64,000 bases of DNA from Paracamarosporium sp. OC-R06-R3. Taxonomy: Eukaryota; Ascomycota; Dothideomycetes; Pleosporales; Didymosphaeriaceae. The notes below the pieces were generated by a model. It searched no databases, was not told the DNA's origin, and saw only the letters and a program-made list of their open reading frames with translations. Shown here one piece after another: positions 35,174 through 47,665 of the stretch (positions within the stretch are counted from its first letter, which is position 1; each line of letters opens with the position of its first letter). A program made the position numbers and the translations under genes. The stretch lies in contig JACVRA010000063.1 in NCBI GenBank assembly GCA_019828545.1, forward strand, positions 451,489-515,488. The letters are read 5' to 3'.

Positions 35174-35736
35174 TAAAGAACAAAGCACTACTACCAGCTT
35201 TGCAGGGACATCAAGAGCGTCACTATGAACCGGAGGATCAGGCCCTCTATACATTACCGTCCTGCGTCCGCGAATCATTAGTGATCCCAGTCATAAATCC
35301 TCGATAAATCCTCGAAGGATCATCTACGACTGGGACTGCTTAACTCTCCCCTGTCAACATTGGAAGAACAACAACGGCCGGTGCTTGGAACGCACATCAA
35401 AGAATGACAAGCACTGCCACGCTTCCTAGATCCGTGCCGCTACCGTAGTGTTGGGTTGGTATAGCTCTACTATCACCCCGAATTGGGACGAGAAAGTCAA
35501 GCGAACTTCGTCTAGCACATCTGGCACGCCTTGCGATGGTACAGCATCAGCTCGAAATTGGTGGCTATTTTCCACGCCCCGCGACATGCTGCAGAGCCGC
35601 GACGTCGTCGTTTTGTCCCGCTTGGGAAGTCGGAATGCTTGGCGAAGTGGAATGTTATCACTTCAAAATAGTATAAAAGAACTTGGTACACTCGTTCGTG
35701 TGCCACATCGTCTACAAGACTCACCAATAAGACTCA
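35174..35736. other. Intergenic spacer with a short tandem and inverted repeat
   Basis: 563 bp. Contains two perfect copies of ATAAATCCTCG in tandem (35293-35314), flanked by CCCAGTC (35286-35292) and its inverse GACTGGG (35328-35334). No gene otherwise. Confidence 0.6.
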
Positions 35737-36977
35737 ATGAAGATTCTATCTACCCTCTTCTTGTTTTTTAGTACATCACATGCTGGGGCGGTGGCCGGCG
35801 TCTGCAGTGTCCAACCAAAGTCTGCTTGTCTGTCATATGTGTGCAATGCCGTTCGCTCGACTCTAAAATCATGCTTATACGATCTCAGCCAAGTTGAAGC
35901 TCAAGATCGCCACATGTTCTAAGCCAGTATCGACGGTGACCCGAACATTGACAATATATCCCAGGACAACAACAACGGTCACTGAAACACAGACGAACAT
36001 ATCAAAGAAACCTGCGTCAGTAGCTGGTTCATTCTCTGAAGATTTGATTGACCCTTCGCAGTACTGTGCAGCGCACTTTGCTGAGAACGGTTACAAGCAC
36101 GAGCGTAACACAGCCCACGTTGGTGGAAACCATAATAACAACAGACCAGACAACGGCTATTGTGTCTAAAACCTTAACGATCACTGAGACTAGCACAGCG
36201 TAAGTGTCGATGTGATCTACCAGTAAAGATGGTTCTGACGTCTGTTTTAGAACTACAACGACGACATCCACTTCTACCATCCCTTATCAGGGTGAACCAT
36301 GCCCAGATATCCATTTAGTGGTTGAGAGAGGTGCGCACAATTTTGGACTACCTCACCATTGCTCTTGCCACCTTACGACGACAAAAGCGTGTGCACAAAC
36401 CACTACGACTTGGGAAACGGAAGAAGAACCCACTGTGACCTCCACCTTTACTAAGTATAGGTTGACAACGATCGTCAAATATGAAACCGAGACGATAAAC
36501 AAGCTGCAGACCAGCACGGCAGTGGTTGTGTTGGTCTCAACATACACTTCCATAACCTCAGTCGGCGTCACGGTAACCCAAACCACGACTGCTACCGACA
36601 CAGAGACAGCTACAACAAACACTACCACGGCCTCTACCTCCGTTGCAACCGTGCAGGCCGGCCCCTGCGACAATCCCACGCTGTTCACCACCATTAGACC
36701 TAATTACCCCCTTGCCATCGAGGGCGCGCTTTCCGACTCCTTCAGCCCCCAGGATTGCTGTGTTCGTTGCTTTGAATCTAATATGGGATGTGTGTACTAC
36801 CGATTTTCTGAATTTATCTGCTATCAGTATGTCATTCCGGATAGCGCTCCTACGAGCCCTTGTGTCACAGATTCGTGTCGAAAGGGCAGGCCAGTACTTA
36901 TTCCGCTACCGGGCGATGGGAGCACGTACGGACTGGGAATCTGCGCGCCACCCGGATTTGACGGTGGGTTTTCTTGA
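35737..36977 (+). CDS. Secreted Thr-rich protein with C-terminal Apple/PAN-like Cys domain
   Basis: Best model: exons 35737-35827, 35889-36015, 36062-36199 and 36251-36977, giving 360 residues. Introns 2 and 3 (46 and 51 bp) are well supported because they join Thr-rich coding segments; intron 1 is the least certain. A signal peptide (MKILSTLFLFFSTSHAGA) precedes about 200 residues of Thr/Ser/Val-rich sequence with TVTETQT-like units, a likely O-glycosylated stalk. The C-terminus has the pattern of fungal Apple-like domains: GPCDN, then FSPQDCCVRCFESNMGC, YYRFSEFICYQY and GICAPPG. Such domains bind proteins or carbohydrates. There is no obvious GPI signal, so a secreted or cell-wall-associated protein is expected. 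Confidence 0.7.
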
Positions 36978-37688
36978 AGACTTAACACTCATCTCATCCA
37001 CGATACATAGCCTGGGCTTTAGAATATCTAGCCAAAGAGAATAGTCGACAATACCTTGAGGATCGCTAATGCCCATTCGCTTTCGAAGAGACTACAAGCT
37101 GGACCTCTAATTCAAGATTTTGATTGATTGACGATTAAGCTGATACATAAACTCTGCGTTCTTCCAGTGCCCAAAAATCATGTAGCGAAATACCTTTTCC
37201 AAAGCTGAGGGATAAAGCTGAGGTCAATCTGGTGGCCGCGGTACCAGTTGATCGTCCTGTACTTCTTTGCCCTCTAATAATGCCTCGTCGTTTTTGGTAC
37301 TCTGCTTATCACGTTAATATAGGATCGTCAACTTGACATCATTTTAATCATCATTCTGTATGGATAAACTTCGCTAGCTTCTTTCGTGGTAAGTATATAT
37401 ATCTTTCTCTTATTAAAACTGCTGGAGAACGTTTTGATGGAGTGAAAGGTGAGTTGGAGGTCCCCCTAGTAACGCAGGGCACTGGCTGCCGCTGGAAGGA
37501 GGTAAAGACATAACTCGTCAGAAAGCACGCCTGGACCTATGTTCCGTGGTGCGCATGATGCATCCTGAATGGCACCAAATCATATACGAATCCAGATCTT
37601 TGTCTGTATTGAAATCTACATGAATTGTACACCGCCTCCGTGGCCGGGGAATATAATACATATATGAATGTCACCTTTACACACAATT
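36978..37688. other. Convergent intergenic region
   Basis: 711 bp of AT-richer sequence between two convergent genes. No gene seen. Confidence 0.55.
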
Positions 37689-39239
37689 CTAAGCGTCCGC
37701 GCGCTTGAACGGATTCTTCACCTCCGGGAGGTACTTCCACACTCCCGTCTTTTCCGGTTCTGGCTCAAGCTCCGGCTCACTCAAACCTTGTGCCTCTAAT
37801 GCCTGCCTCTCTAAACCTTTGATCATCCCCTGCACTTCATCTTGAACAGCAATTTGATACTGTTCCGGGTTCAAGAGATGCACGTCTTGCCTCGAACTCC
37901 TTAAATTGAGCGCATCGTGGACAACAGCATCCGGCCAGTACCCTGCCGCATACTCCGCGTTGCGCAGGTCTGCCCACTTGAGTTCCACATTCATAGAAAA
38001 TGGCCGCGGAAGTTGTTTTTTGTGCTCAGCAGGCAGGATGGAGCGAGTCACGGGGTGATCTCGTGCGTCAGCTCGTAGCTTAGCAAGAAAAGCGTCCTCA
38101 AGCTTAGTGATTTCAGCTTGCTTTTCGGCCAACGATTGTTGAAAGTCCTCTTGTGATCGGTCCAAAAGCGCGATTTCCTTTCTTAGGTTATCTAGTTTTG
38201 CCTGGGCACCGACCTCTCTGGCTGGCATAGCTTGGGCAGCGTGTTCCTCTTGTGTCTTTATAAATTCCTCAGTGCCTTGAACTTGTTTGAGTTGTTCAAT
38301 CTTTCGTCGTGCTCGCAGGACCCGTCGCAAGCGGATCTCGTGACCCTTCTTCGCATCCTTTAACCGCTTGATGTCCGCCTCGTCGCGGTTGCGTTTCGTT
38401 CCGAACTGCCACTCAAGGTTGTTGATCTGTTGCTCTAGCCACTTCGGATTGCTGGCGTCCCTAGCATCCCTCGACAATGCCTCAGCCTCCTCCCACATCT
38501 TCTTCATCAATCCAAGTGAAATCTTCTCTTGCCCCACGACCCTTCGCCGCATGTCCACTGACTGGTGCTGCTGTGTGTTCAAAACTTCTGCTAAATCGGC
38601 ACTGGTGTTTGCGACCTGGTCCATAATCTTTCTCATTCTAGATTGGGCTGTTAGTCTCACCCATTCCGGGTTCGTCTTGTCCCAAGATGACTCGTGTAGG
38701 TGGCGAAGTTCGCGAAGCTTGCGGAAGGCCTGCAGACCTTGCTCTGGGGCGGGAAACGTGACAACGCAGTGGGGTGTCCATTCGTCGGGTCGGATGGCAG
38801 GCGGCTTGGAGTGTTTGCCGAGGAAGGGGAGCTGATCCAGGTGGTATTTCTGCAACAGGTCAGAACACAGACGAGATGGATGCGGGCATCAGCATACATC
38901 GAGCAGTTCGACGAGCGAGTAGATGACCTGTCCCGTCTTGACATTGGCGAAGACATAAATGATCTGGCCGTGCTTGGCCGTCCCCTGTGGATCCACGAGA
39001 TCCTTGACCGTGTGCGGTTTGAAGGATAACTTGTGTGTCTTCTTGCCGGGCTGCTGCTTCCATTTCGGATTGACGACGATCTGCAGGCTCAGGGCCGTCT
39101 GCGGCTTGGAAAGGTCTAGGGCATGGCCGCGTAGCCTGGTGTGGAGGGTGCCGTGGTCGTCGGGGTGCACACGGGCAATGTTGAGCGGCCGCAGCTGCTT
39201 GGGCGCCCTGAAGCGCAGCCTCGCGAGGTTGCGCGGCAT
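37689..39239 (-). CDS. MHR1: Mitochondrial large ribosomal subunit protein mL67 / Mhr1
   Basis: Exons 39239-38898 and 38849-37689 (48 bp intron, GTATGC donor and TTGCAG acceptor); 500 residues. The N-terminus is basic (MPRNLARLRFRAPKQLRPLN), as for mitochondrial import. The core has GQIIYVFANVKTGQVIYSL, then KYHLDQLPFLGKHSKP and RPDEWTPHCVVTFP, which match the Mhr1 'transcriptional regulation of mitochondrial recombination' domain. The rest is a long charged helical region (about residues 200-400), seen in filamentous fungal mL67 homologues, which are longer than yeast Mhr1 (226 residues). Role: mitoribosome component, with a reported role in mtDNA recombination in yeast. Divergent from VPS38 with only 247 bp between starts. 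Confidence 0.88.
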
Positions 39240-39486
39240 GATGGCAGGCGGGCAATGGCAACGGGGCGCGTCGATGTCGGCTGGTCGAGTCGGCGCCGCA
39301 AAACTTCAGAAGCTCCCTTGGCGCACGGACCCATGCGCGCATCATATCCACGGCTCGACGCCCCACGAGCCGAGACGCGCATCATGCACGCTGCTCAACG
39401 CCCTACTCATGTGCATCGTTTCTGTTATGCTTCTCGGGCAGGCTGTCGCGTAACCCAAACCCCTCGCTCTGCGGCTACACAGCAGC

Positions 39487-41441
39487 ATGGCTGGCAACGA
39501 ACAGGATGAAGCCCTGAACCCACGCGAGCGGCCTTGGCTGCTTCCGTCCGTACGAGACTCTATCTCGCCGTTGGCGACAAAGCTGATCGCGCATAGAACC
39601 GGAAGCTCAGGCACCTCCAGGGTATCACTGTCCGCAACCTTACCCTCGCCTCTACGCCTTCGCGACCGCGCGGCAAGACCATCGACGATGAGGCTGTACC
39701 GAGCACACTCAAATCGCCGACCAAGACATTGGCATTGCGCGAGAGCAGAGGGCTAAACCATTCACGATCCTCCAGCGACCTCAACAGCAGCAATGAGACT
39801 TCCCAGCGACCGTCGCCGGATAAACCCAAGAGACCCAACATGCCACGAGGTCTCCGCAGGAGGAGCACGTTGGAGTGGACGGGCGCGAGCCCCTTGACGA
39901 GGCAAAAGAAGCTGGAAGACATCACCGACAGTCGCATGGCCGACACTTTCTTCACACTGCACGTCCAAGGTCGGGAAGAGCCGATATACATATCCGAAGT
40001 CGCCGAGAGGGCCATGAACCCCAACTTCCGCTTCTTCGACCTCTCACCGTCCGGTCCTAGCGTCACGCGACTCGACGAGCTCACTGTGAATGTGTGGGCC
40101 AAGAACGGCACAAATGCCTGGCAATATCTGATCCAGTACACAGCTCACATGGGATCACTTCAGTTCATTGGAAAGTCTCTAGGGAGGTTCAGACATCCGC
40201 TGCCGCAGAACTGCATTCTTTTCCATATGACGGACGGTATCTACACGAGCTTCACCAACATGCCGGTCGCAGGCCAGCTTTATGCCAACGATCTAGCGCC
40301 CCCCAAGGACATCTCGGAGGGAACATTACAGAGCTCTTCATACGATGCCATTATGCGACTGAATACTCTCGATGACTGCATCCAAGACGCATTGGCGACA
40401 CGAGATCGACTGGCAGAAGAGATAGAGACCATTCTACAAGAGAATCGAGACGCAATCGATGTTGTCGAGCAAGTCCCGGAGGCCGAAGACCGGGCAAAGA
40501 CGGTAGAGACCGCTGTAGTCTCGGAAAGACGTCGGGTAGAGGCGGCGCGGAGGAAGGTGGAAGAGAAGCGAGCCAACACACAGCGTCGAAGGGAACTCAT
40601 GCAAGAAGGGCGAAAACTGCAGTCCGAGAGAGGAAAGGAATTGGGCGAAGAAAGAGCCAGGTATGCAGTGTCAAAAGAATCCAACGCCCGGATACAAGAG
40701 GAGATTGTCGGACAACGAAGAAGGCTATGCGAAGATCTCCAGAGTGTATATCCCATTGAGCCTGTTAAGGAAAAGACCCTATTATTCACTATTCGTGGAC
40801 TTCTACTACCGAACACCGAATTCGAAGACGCTAAAGAAGATGAGACCTCTGCGGCACTAGGTTACGTCGCGGAAGTGGTCTCACTTCTTTCGCTATACTT
40901 TGACATCTTACTACCATACCCCATGAAGATCAACGGATCTACATCCACTATCGATGACCCCCTCGCCATGAGTACTTCGAACCAACCCACGCCCCGCACC
41001 TACCCGCTCTTTATGAAGGCCGTCGTGCGCTATCGTTTCGAATACGGCGTCTTCTTATTGAACAAGAACATCGAGATCATATCCAACACCTTAGGCATCA
41101 AGCCCCTTGACGTTCGACAGACCTTGCCAAATCTAAAGTACCTGCTGTTTGTGGCAACGGCGGGCAAGGGTGAGCTGCCTGCGCGTAAGGCGGGGGGTAT
41201 CAAAGGCTTGTTGAGGCAGCAGGGTGTACTGTCACGCACCGCGAGTATAGACAGCACCGGCAGCGCGAGCAGCGCGAACACTGCTGTAGCTGAGCCGAAG
41301 CCCAGGATCGAGATACATGCCAATGGGCGGAAACCGGTGGAGTCATCCGCACCGGACGAAGGTCATATGAACTTAGTCATCGGATTGCAGAAGAAGGGGA
41401 ACGGTGTGCTACCTGGAAGTCCGCTACGGGAGGTGGGTTGA
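39487..41441 (+). CDS. VPS38: Vps38/UVRAG-type subunit of PI3-kinase complex II
   Basis: Exons 39487-39549 and 39597-41441 (47 bp intron, GTACGA donor and CATAG acceptor); 635 residues. The splice gives RPWLLPS-NRKLRHLQGITVRN, the start typical of fungal UVRAG proteins; the open frame alone would miss it. A C2-like region follows (FFTLHVQGREEPIYISEV), then a coiled coil (residues about 270-380, EDRAKTVETAVVSERRRVEA), then the BARA-like C-terminal domain with KTLLFTIRGLLLP and the conserved YRFEYGVFLLNKNIEIISN. This is the order of the Atg14/UVRAG Pfam family. It acts with Vps34, Vps15 and Vps30/Atg6 in endosomal sorting. Confidence 0.9.
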
Positions 41442-42116
41442 ACATTGAAGCCTTGGGTTGGTATTGGTAGCGGTCGTATTTTCATCATGCAGCGTGCACT
41501 TTCAAGCAATAGGCTCGTAGCACTTGGCCCTGGATGAATATTTGAATTGCTTTACCAACATTTACTTTCCTCCGTGATTTTATAGACTGTGGTGACATCA
41601 GTCTTTGATAGCACATTGGTAGATCAACCAAAAGCATTCATTAGGCAGGCATATAGACCCTCTTCCTACACACTTCGCACATGATCATATGCATAGCATT
41701 CAGAGACATTCCTACCCACCTCGGGTTTAAGAGCGACCTGCGTACCTATGCTTAGTGCACACGAGCGAATAGCAAACAGGTGCCCGCGGTGCCCGACCCC
41801 TACTCGAGTCGTCGGCTAGTCCTCCAATGACGTTCCGGCGTTTCCGAGCGGCCCTTTAGGGGTCTCTCGTGTAGCTCTCTCGTCGAGACAAACGAGCAAA
41901 CCAGCATAGGAGCGGCGCCCGCGCTCTCCGGCCGCGATGGGAGCAAAAATGAAGACTATAATGACACTGACGAATGCATTCGAGTATGTGCGGGCCGCTC
42001 TTAAATGCAGCCATGCCTCTGTCACGTCCAATTTCCCGCCAGCTTCGACGTCGACGCTGCGAGCCCCGCAACCAATCATCGGCCGCTTGGCACACTCGCT
42101 CCTTTCGTAGCCCAAA
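41442..42116. other. Intergenic spacer upstream of the ceramide synthase gene
   Basis: 675 bp holding the VPS38 3' flank and the LAG1 promoter. The open frames on the minus strand are not supported. Confidence 0.55.
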
Positions 42117-43719
42117 ATGCTTACCTCCGCTCCGGCCGCACCCAAAGGCTCGCATTCTCCTCTCCCACCCGAATTCGCGCGTATCAAGATGTCTTCCCGC
42201 GACGTCGAGCCTTTCCCGCCGCTGCAGACCGACCTGTCGAAGAAGAACAAGAGTGGAAAGAGTGGGAGCGTACGGCGGCGGAAAAGCAGCGGACTGGGCG
42301 CTGAGCTGCCAGGCGATACCAATGTGCCTGCATTCGCGACGCTAGGGAGTCCGCCCGCGACTCCGACTGAGCCAACTGTATGTTCAGATGCCCATACGGC
42401 GGGATCGAGGTGCTGACTGTGCACAGCGCGAGAAGTCTGGCCGCCGCTCGAAGCGTCGGTCTGCACGGCGCGCTCTCTCCAAATACAAACGTCTTTGCAT
42501 GCGGCACACGTGGGTCGGCCCCCTCACGCTGGCTCTCATAATCGTCTCGCTCTACCTCGTCAATCCTTCGCCCAAAAACCCACTCTCCGCCGCTCTCTTC
42601 CTCTCCTACCCGCTCCCACGAGAACCGGGCTCAGATCCCACCGCGCCCATCCAGTATGGCAAAGGCGGACGCGACTTTGCCTTTGTTGCCTTCTATACCA
42701 TCGTTTTCTCCTTCACGCGCGAATTTCTCATGCAGCGCTTCATCCGGCCACTTGCGATCCGCTGCGGCATCAAGTCTCGCGCCAAGCAGGCCAGGTTTAT
42801 GGAGCAGTTCTACACGGCCATGTACTTTGCCGTGTACGGACCTTTTGGACTCTACGTAATGAGTCGGACGCCGGTGTGGTATTTCAACACCACAGCCATG
42901 TACGAGGGATTTCCGCACAAGACGCACGAGGGCATCTTCAAGGCCTACTACCTGCTCCAGGCAAGCTACTGGGCGCAGCAGATGATCGTACTATTGTTGG
43001 GACTGGAGAAACCGCGCAAGGATTTCAAAGAATTTGTTGCGCATCATATCATCACCCTGACTTTGATCTGGTGTAGCTATCGGTTCCACTTCACGTACAT
43101 GGGTCTGGCTATTTACATTACCATGGATATCTCCGACTTTTTCCTTGCAGTGAGCATTACCGTGCCCCGGTTTCCAGTCTACTCGTTTACTGACGGATGA
43201 CAGACATCAAAAGTGCTCAACTATCTCGACTCTCCCATTACAGGTCCCTACTTCTTCGTCTTCATGTGCGTGTGGGGCTACCTCCGCCACTACGTCAACC
43301 TGCGCGTTCTTTACTCTATCTTCACCGAGTTCAAGACTGTCGGCCCTTACGAACTCAACTGGGAAACGCAGCAGTACAAATGCTGGATCTCGCAGATCAT
43401 AACATTTGCCCTGCTAGCTAGTCTACAAGCGGTCAACCTTTTCTGGTGGTTCCTCATTTGCCGGATCGCGTATCGCTTTATTCGATATAGCACGGCGGAT
43501 GATGATAGGAGCGAATACGAAGAGAGCGATACGGAGGAAGCAAATGAGAAGAAAGGTGCGAAGAAGGCTGCTAATGGAAAGGCGAACGGTGTGGCGAACG
43601 GTACGCCTAAGGTTTTCTTAAATGGCGAGGAAATATCGACGCCGGACAAGGCCACGAGCGCGAGCGATTCGGGGAGTATTGGGTCGAGAGTGCGTGAAAG
43701 AAAGAAAAACCAAAGCTAA
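42117..43719 (+). CDS. LAG1: Lag1/Lac1-type ceramide synthase (TLC domain)
   Basis: Exons 42117-42377, 42427-43149 and 43204-43719 (introns 49 and 54 bp), 499 residues; a second in-frame ATG at 42189 (MSSRDVEPF) gives 475 and is equally possible. After a basic Ser/Lys-rich cytosolic N-terminus come several membrane helices. The Lag1 motif is intact: the His pair in FVAHHIITLTLIW and the Asp pair in YITMDISDFFLATSKVLNYL, spanning the second intron. An acidic KK-containing tail (EEANEKKGAKK) follows the last helix. The enzyme acylates sphingoid bases with fatty acyl-CoA in the ER. Yeast Lag1 has 411 residues, so the extra length is in both tails. Confidence 0.93.
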
Positions 43720-44843
43720 GTAACGAGGGTTCGTAGAGAGCGTCGATATGATATGGCGATGAGGCTATGTTGGATGTTGCATGCTGCATAACGAGATCCG
43801 GTGTCTGCAATCTCGGTATTGGAAACTTAGCCGGTACGTTTTGCTGATTTGATCTGGCCGTTCCCTCTAGGTATTCTATCGAGTGACTTGCGTCTTGATT
43901 TTTCACTCGCTTTAAGAGGACGCCGCTTCATAAAAACTTTTGTACAACACTATTATTGTTTCAAGCTTCGCTTCTGTAGGGTTATTTGGGTATGTAGATA
44001 TTTAATCACCAATGTCATTGATACGTAAAGTGTCAGTGCCCATCAACGCTGGGTCTAATCGCTCGATGACACGCCTGTTTCACCTCCACGTTCTGTACGG
44101 CGAACGATTTTTACGAGTGCCTTCCGCAGGACACATACTCAGACGAAGAAGTAAGTAATAAGCGTTGCTGTACGGACATAGGTACTCCGACATCGGCACA
44201 CGAGCATTCACCCTTTCAGCCCACTGTAAAGCTCAAATGCGTAGTGGCTGTGCGTCTAGATTTGGCCGGGCGTACGCCCCGAAGTAACCACTTTAGTCTC
44301 AGCCTTGTACACTGTAGCCGATATACGTTCGGTATGCACATACATTGGCCCGGCTTACGCCCCTGATCTTTGGAAACAATGGGATTGAGAGAAATGAGAT
44401 AAGCAATGAAGCCAACTCATCTCTCGGCAGTGCTCTTCCGTAGCGTTAATAAGAGACCACCGTTTGGCCCCCAAGGCTAGCCAATGGCCGGTCAGCGGTA
44501 CCTGGTCGGTAAGTCAAGTTCACCAGCCCAACTGGCCTCACTCAATATCGTCCGTTGCATTTGATTTTCTGTAATCCCATTTCCGAGCCAATGGGGGCGG
44601 AGCGCTAATGCTAAGAATGAACTGGTTCGGCCTCAAGCTGAATACATGCTACGGCATGTGCGGTAGGGCGTTTGCGAGGGTGAGCGCTTAGAAAAAACGG
44701 CCAAGTGGGACGGTACATGCATGCATGTGGCACAGTTATTTACGCCTCGCAGAAAAACGTAAAAAAAGCGGTAGCATCCTGCGCTGCATTTCATTTTGAT
44801 CGCAAGACCACTTTTCTTTCTAGTAATTTTATAGACTATCATC
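43720..44843. other. 1.1 kb intergenic region with two related GC-rich motifs
   Basis: Between two plus-strand genes. Two copies of a TTGGCC...TACGCCCC sequence lie at 44262-44280 and 44345-44362; the first includes the perfect palindrome GGGCGTACGCCC. Otherwise no gene is supported. Confidence 0.55.
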
Positions 44844-46580
44844 ATGGCATCTCCGCGCCCCTCGCTTTACATGGACGAGGATCGAGCGAGTGTATCAACC
44901 TCTGAAGAGACATTAATAAAAGAAAAGAGAAAAACTCGGACGCCGACTTTCATACCAGAGTCGTTCATGCTTTCGGAGAGAAGTAAACATCAGAGCACGC
45001 ATAGTCATACCTTTGATGACTACTTTGTAAATGCACTGCCTATCTGCTTCTATGACTGTCACTGACATTATCGGTTAGCTTGGTCCCCGCGAACTCGACA
45101 GACACTCAAAATGGCCGATGCTTCTAAGAATACACGGAAGCTGTCTGCCAGAGTTAATCCTTCCTTTACTATTTGTTGCCGCATGGACCACTAGCATATG
45201 TTTGTTTTCAAGACATGTCCGCGATGGTGAGTTTTATTTCCCAGGTGGTAACAGTATCTTCGACTGATCGATGATTGCATTCGTTCTGTAGTTGGAATCT
45301 CCTCCACTTTACTTACAGTCCTTGGATTCATTGTTGCCTTGTCACTGTCTTTCCGTAGTTCCACGGCATATGAGCGATATATGGAAGGGAGAAGAGCTTG
45401 GACGACGCTGACGATGGTGTCGCAAAATCTTGCGCGTAACATATGGATCAATGCGGTGGAGAGAGAAGAGTGCGCAAAAGATGACCTACTGGCGAAAGTG
45501 TTAGTGCTCGAAGCCCGTTTAGTTTTGGACATATGCCCAAATCTAACCTATACTCCAGCACCTCCTTGAATCTCATAGTTGCCTACGCGCAAGCGCTCAA
45601 ACATCGCCTTCGTTTTGAACCTTACACGCATTATGGCGACTTGCGAGACCTTGTGGAGCATCTCGACACCTTTGCGAAAGAAGCGACTGAACTCGAGCCA
45701 CATAAGGACAACGACCCGCCCACTTTCTGGGAATCCTGGGGAGAGTATCTTGCCATCCCCATGTTGACACCAAACCCTCGGCAGATCATCAAGCGCGCCA
45801 GGCACCCACTTGGCAATCTGCCTCTCGAGATACTCAATCACCTTACGGTCTATATCCATACCATCATCGCCGCTGGTCAATTCAAGGCAAATATCTACCA
45901 GACACAGGCTTGTGAGTCCATACCACCACCCACTTAACTATCTAGAGACTAACCAGAATATTATTAGTGAACGCAGTCATGACTTTGAACGATATTCAAG
46001 CCAATACCGACCGCATTCTTAACACGCCACTTCCCCTCGCCTACGCTATCGCCATTTCGCAGCTCACGTGGGTGTACATTCTCATCCTCCCATTCCAATT
46101 GTACACAACCCTCGGGATGATATCGATTCCTGGAACACTATGTAAGCGCCATAAACCCCTACTCTCCAGATTACGGCCACTAAAAAAAATGCACTAGTTG
46201 CCGCGTACATGATCCTCGGCTTCGCCTCCATCGGTCGCGAAATCGAGAATCCGTTCGGTCACGACGTGAACGACCTTCCACTCGACGACTTTTGCAACCA
46301 GCTCGCCGTCGATATCGATATCATCGCTGCTATGGTACCAAAAGACTCTGACATATTTGTGAAGAGCGATCGAAACCAACTCATGCACCCGCTAAGCCGG
46401 AGCGGGTACGGACAGTGGGCCGAGAGCAGTATTGAGGAGATCAGGGACGCGTTAAAGAGGAAGTCGTTGGTTACGCAGAAGAATGTGCAGCCGGGGCTGA
46501 GGAGGAGAGGTGATGCGGAGCATGAGGAGCACGAGGGGAGGTATGAGAGGGTGAGGGCTAGCGGGGTTGATGTGGTATAG
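44844..46580 (+). CDS. Bestrophin-family (UPF0187) anion channel protein
   Basis: Six exons: 44844-45026, 45079-45226, 45292-45516, 45579-45911, 45968-46141 and 46198-46580, giving 481 residues. All joins are in frame; the third intron uses C/GTTTAG and CATAG, which restores KVLVLEA-LVAYAQALKHRLRFEP, a block typical of the family. Other hallmarks are SLSFRSSTAYERYMEGRRAW, the helix LTWVYILILPFQLY and the signature GREIENPFGHDVNDLPLD, with Asp/Glu-rich residues that form the calcium clasp in animal bestrophins. Fungal homologues are plasma-membrane or vacuolar/mitochondrial-type channels of poorly known role. The C-terminus is polar and acidic. Confidence 0.9.
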
Positions 46581-47665
46581 AGTATGAGATCTCCCAGTGG
46601 GTGGTACGAAATCTCCACCAAAAAGGAAGTTTTATGAGAAGAATGGTCAAAACGAGATACGTCAAGGCGTTGCCGGTGCTCTGGTGGCTGGATGTGGAAT
46701 TAGAGTATTATAGTTGTAATATTTATTGGACGAAAAGTTCGACACGGCATGCATATACTTGTATGAGTAAACGTAGAAGTTAGAAACTTAGATGTGAGTC
46801 GTGTAGGGGCGTTCCAAGGGCGTCCAAACCCGCGTTAAATGATGTTTAGACCAACAACTACTCTTACCGATTCTCGTGATATAGTTGTCTTATAAATCTA
46901 GTGGTTCTCTCACCTCTGCTCTAAATTGAAGCTTTATTTGATTCGTAAATGTTTCATGAGAATACTTAACCATGACTTCTAACGAAGCCAAATCCTAGCC
47001 AAGCATGAACGCTACTTAGGGTCTATACGCCATGCACTGAAGACTGACGCAGGAAAATTTCTAGCTACTAGTGATCGTATCTCCAGATTTCTTGTCATTT
47101 AGCAACCTAAACGGTTTTAGAGAATAGAGTAATAACCGTGTAGAAATTCATTTTGAGGATCTTATTATAGCATTTAGGCCCATGATTGTAATCTTATGTC
47201 TTTAAGAGGTCTAGCAGGGTCGCGACAAGACGATTGGACATAACTCTTGCTTTTATAATAGACTCAGAAAGAGTGTCAGGATGAGGCCTAGTAGTTTTGG
47301 CATTAGGGGAATATAACCTTAGTAATCAACATCTACTCATTAGAAGTCTCGAGCTACTATAGCCAATTGCAACGTGCTTGTATGCGGACATCACTTCATT
47401 TTGGTTTAACATCCTCTCAACTATAATTTGCATGCATAGGCAGACAGGGGTAGACGAGCGGACGTCAGATGTAAGTTTAGCTAGGTTCCGCATTCGTCAC
47501 TGTAGCTAGCTGAATGATCACGCCTCATTTCTTATTAATCCAATCTTAAGCCTCCAGACAGCTCATTTTTGCAATTTCTTGTGCATACCACATCGGTGAA
47601 ACGATCAATCAAGTGAGATGCACCGTTCCATTCCCACCTAAAAAGACACCATGAAGCTGAGCACT
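46581..47665. other. 1.1 kb AT-rich gene-free spacer, probable RIP-decayed relic
   Basis: All six frames are broken, and short TA-rich words (CTA, TAG, ATA) dominate from about 46800 to 47400. This is the look of decayed repeats in RIP-competent ascomycetes, but no element can be identified. Confidence 0.45.

Noticed and set aside
41816..42466. 216-codon minus-strand frame upstream of LAG1
   Set aside because: Antisense to the LAG1 start region and its first intron; no family features.
46800..47400. Intact transposon (transposase or reverse transcriptase) in the AT-rich spacers
   Set aside because: All frames are broken by stops and no transposase or polymerase motif could be read; only decayed-repeat character can be claimed.
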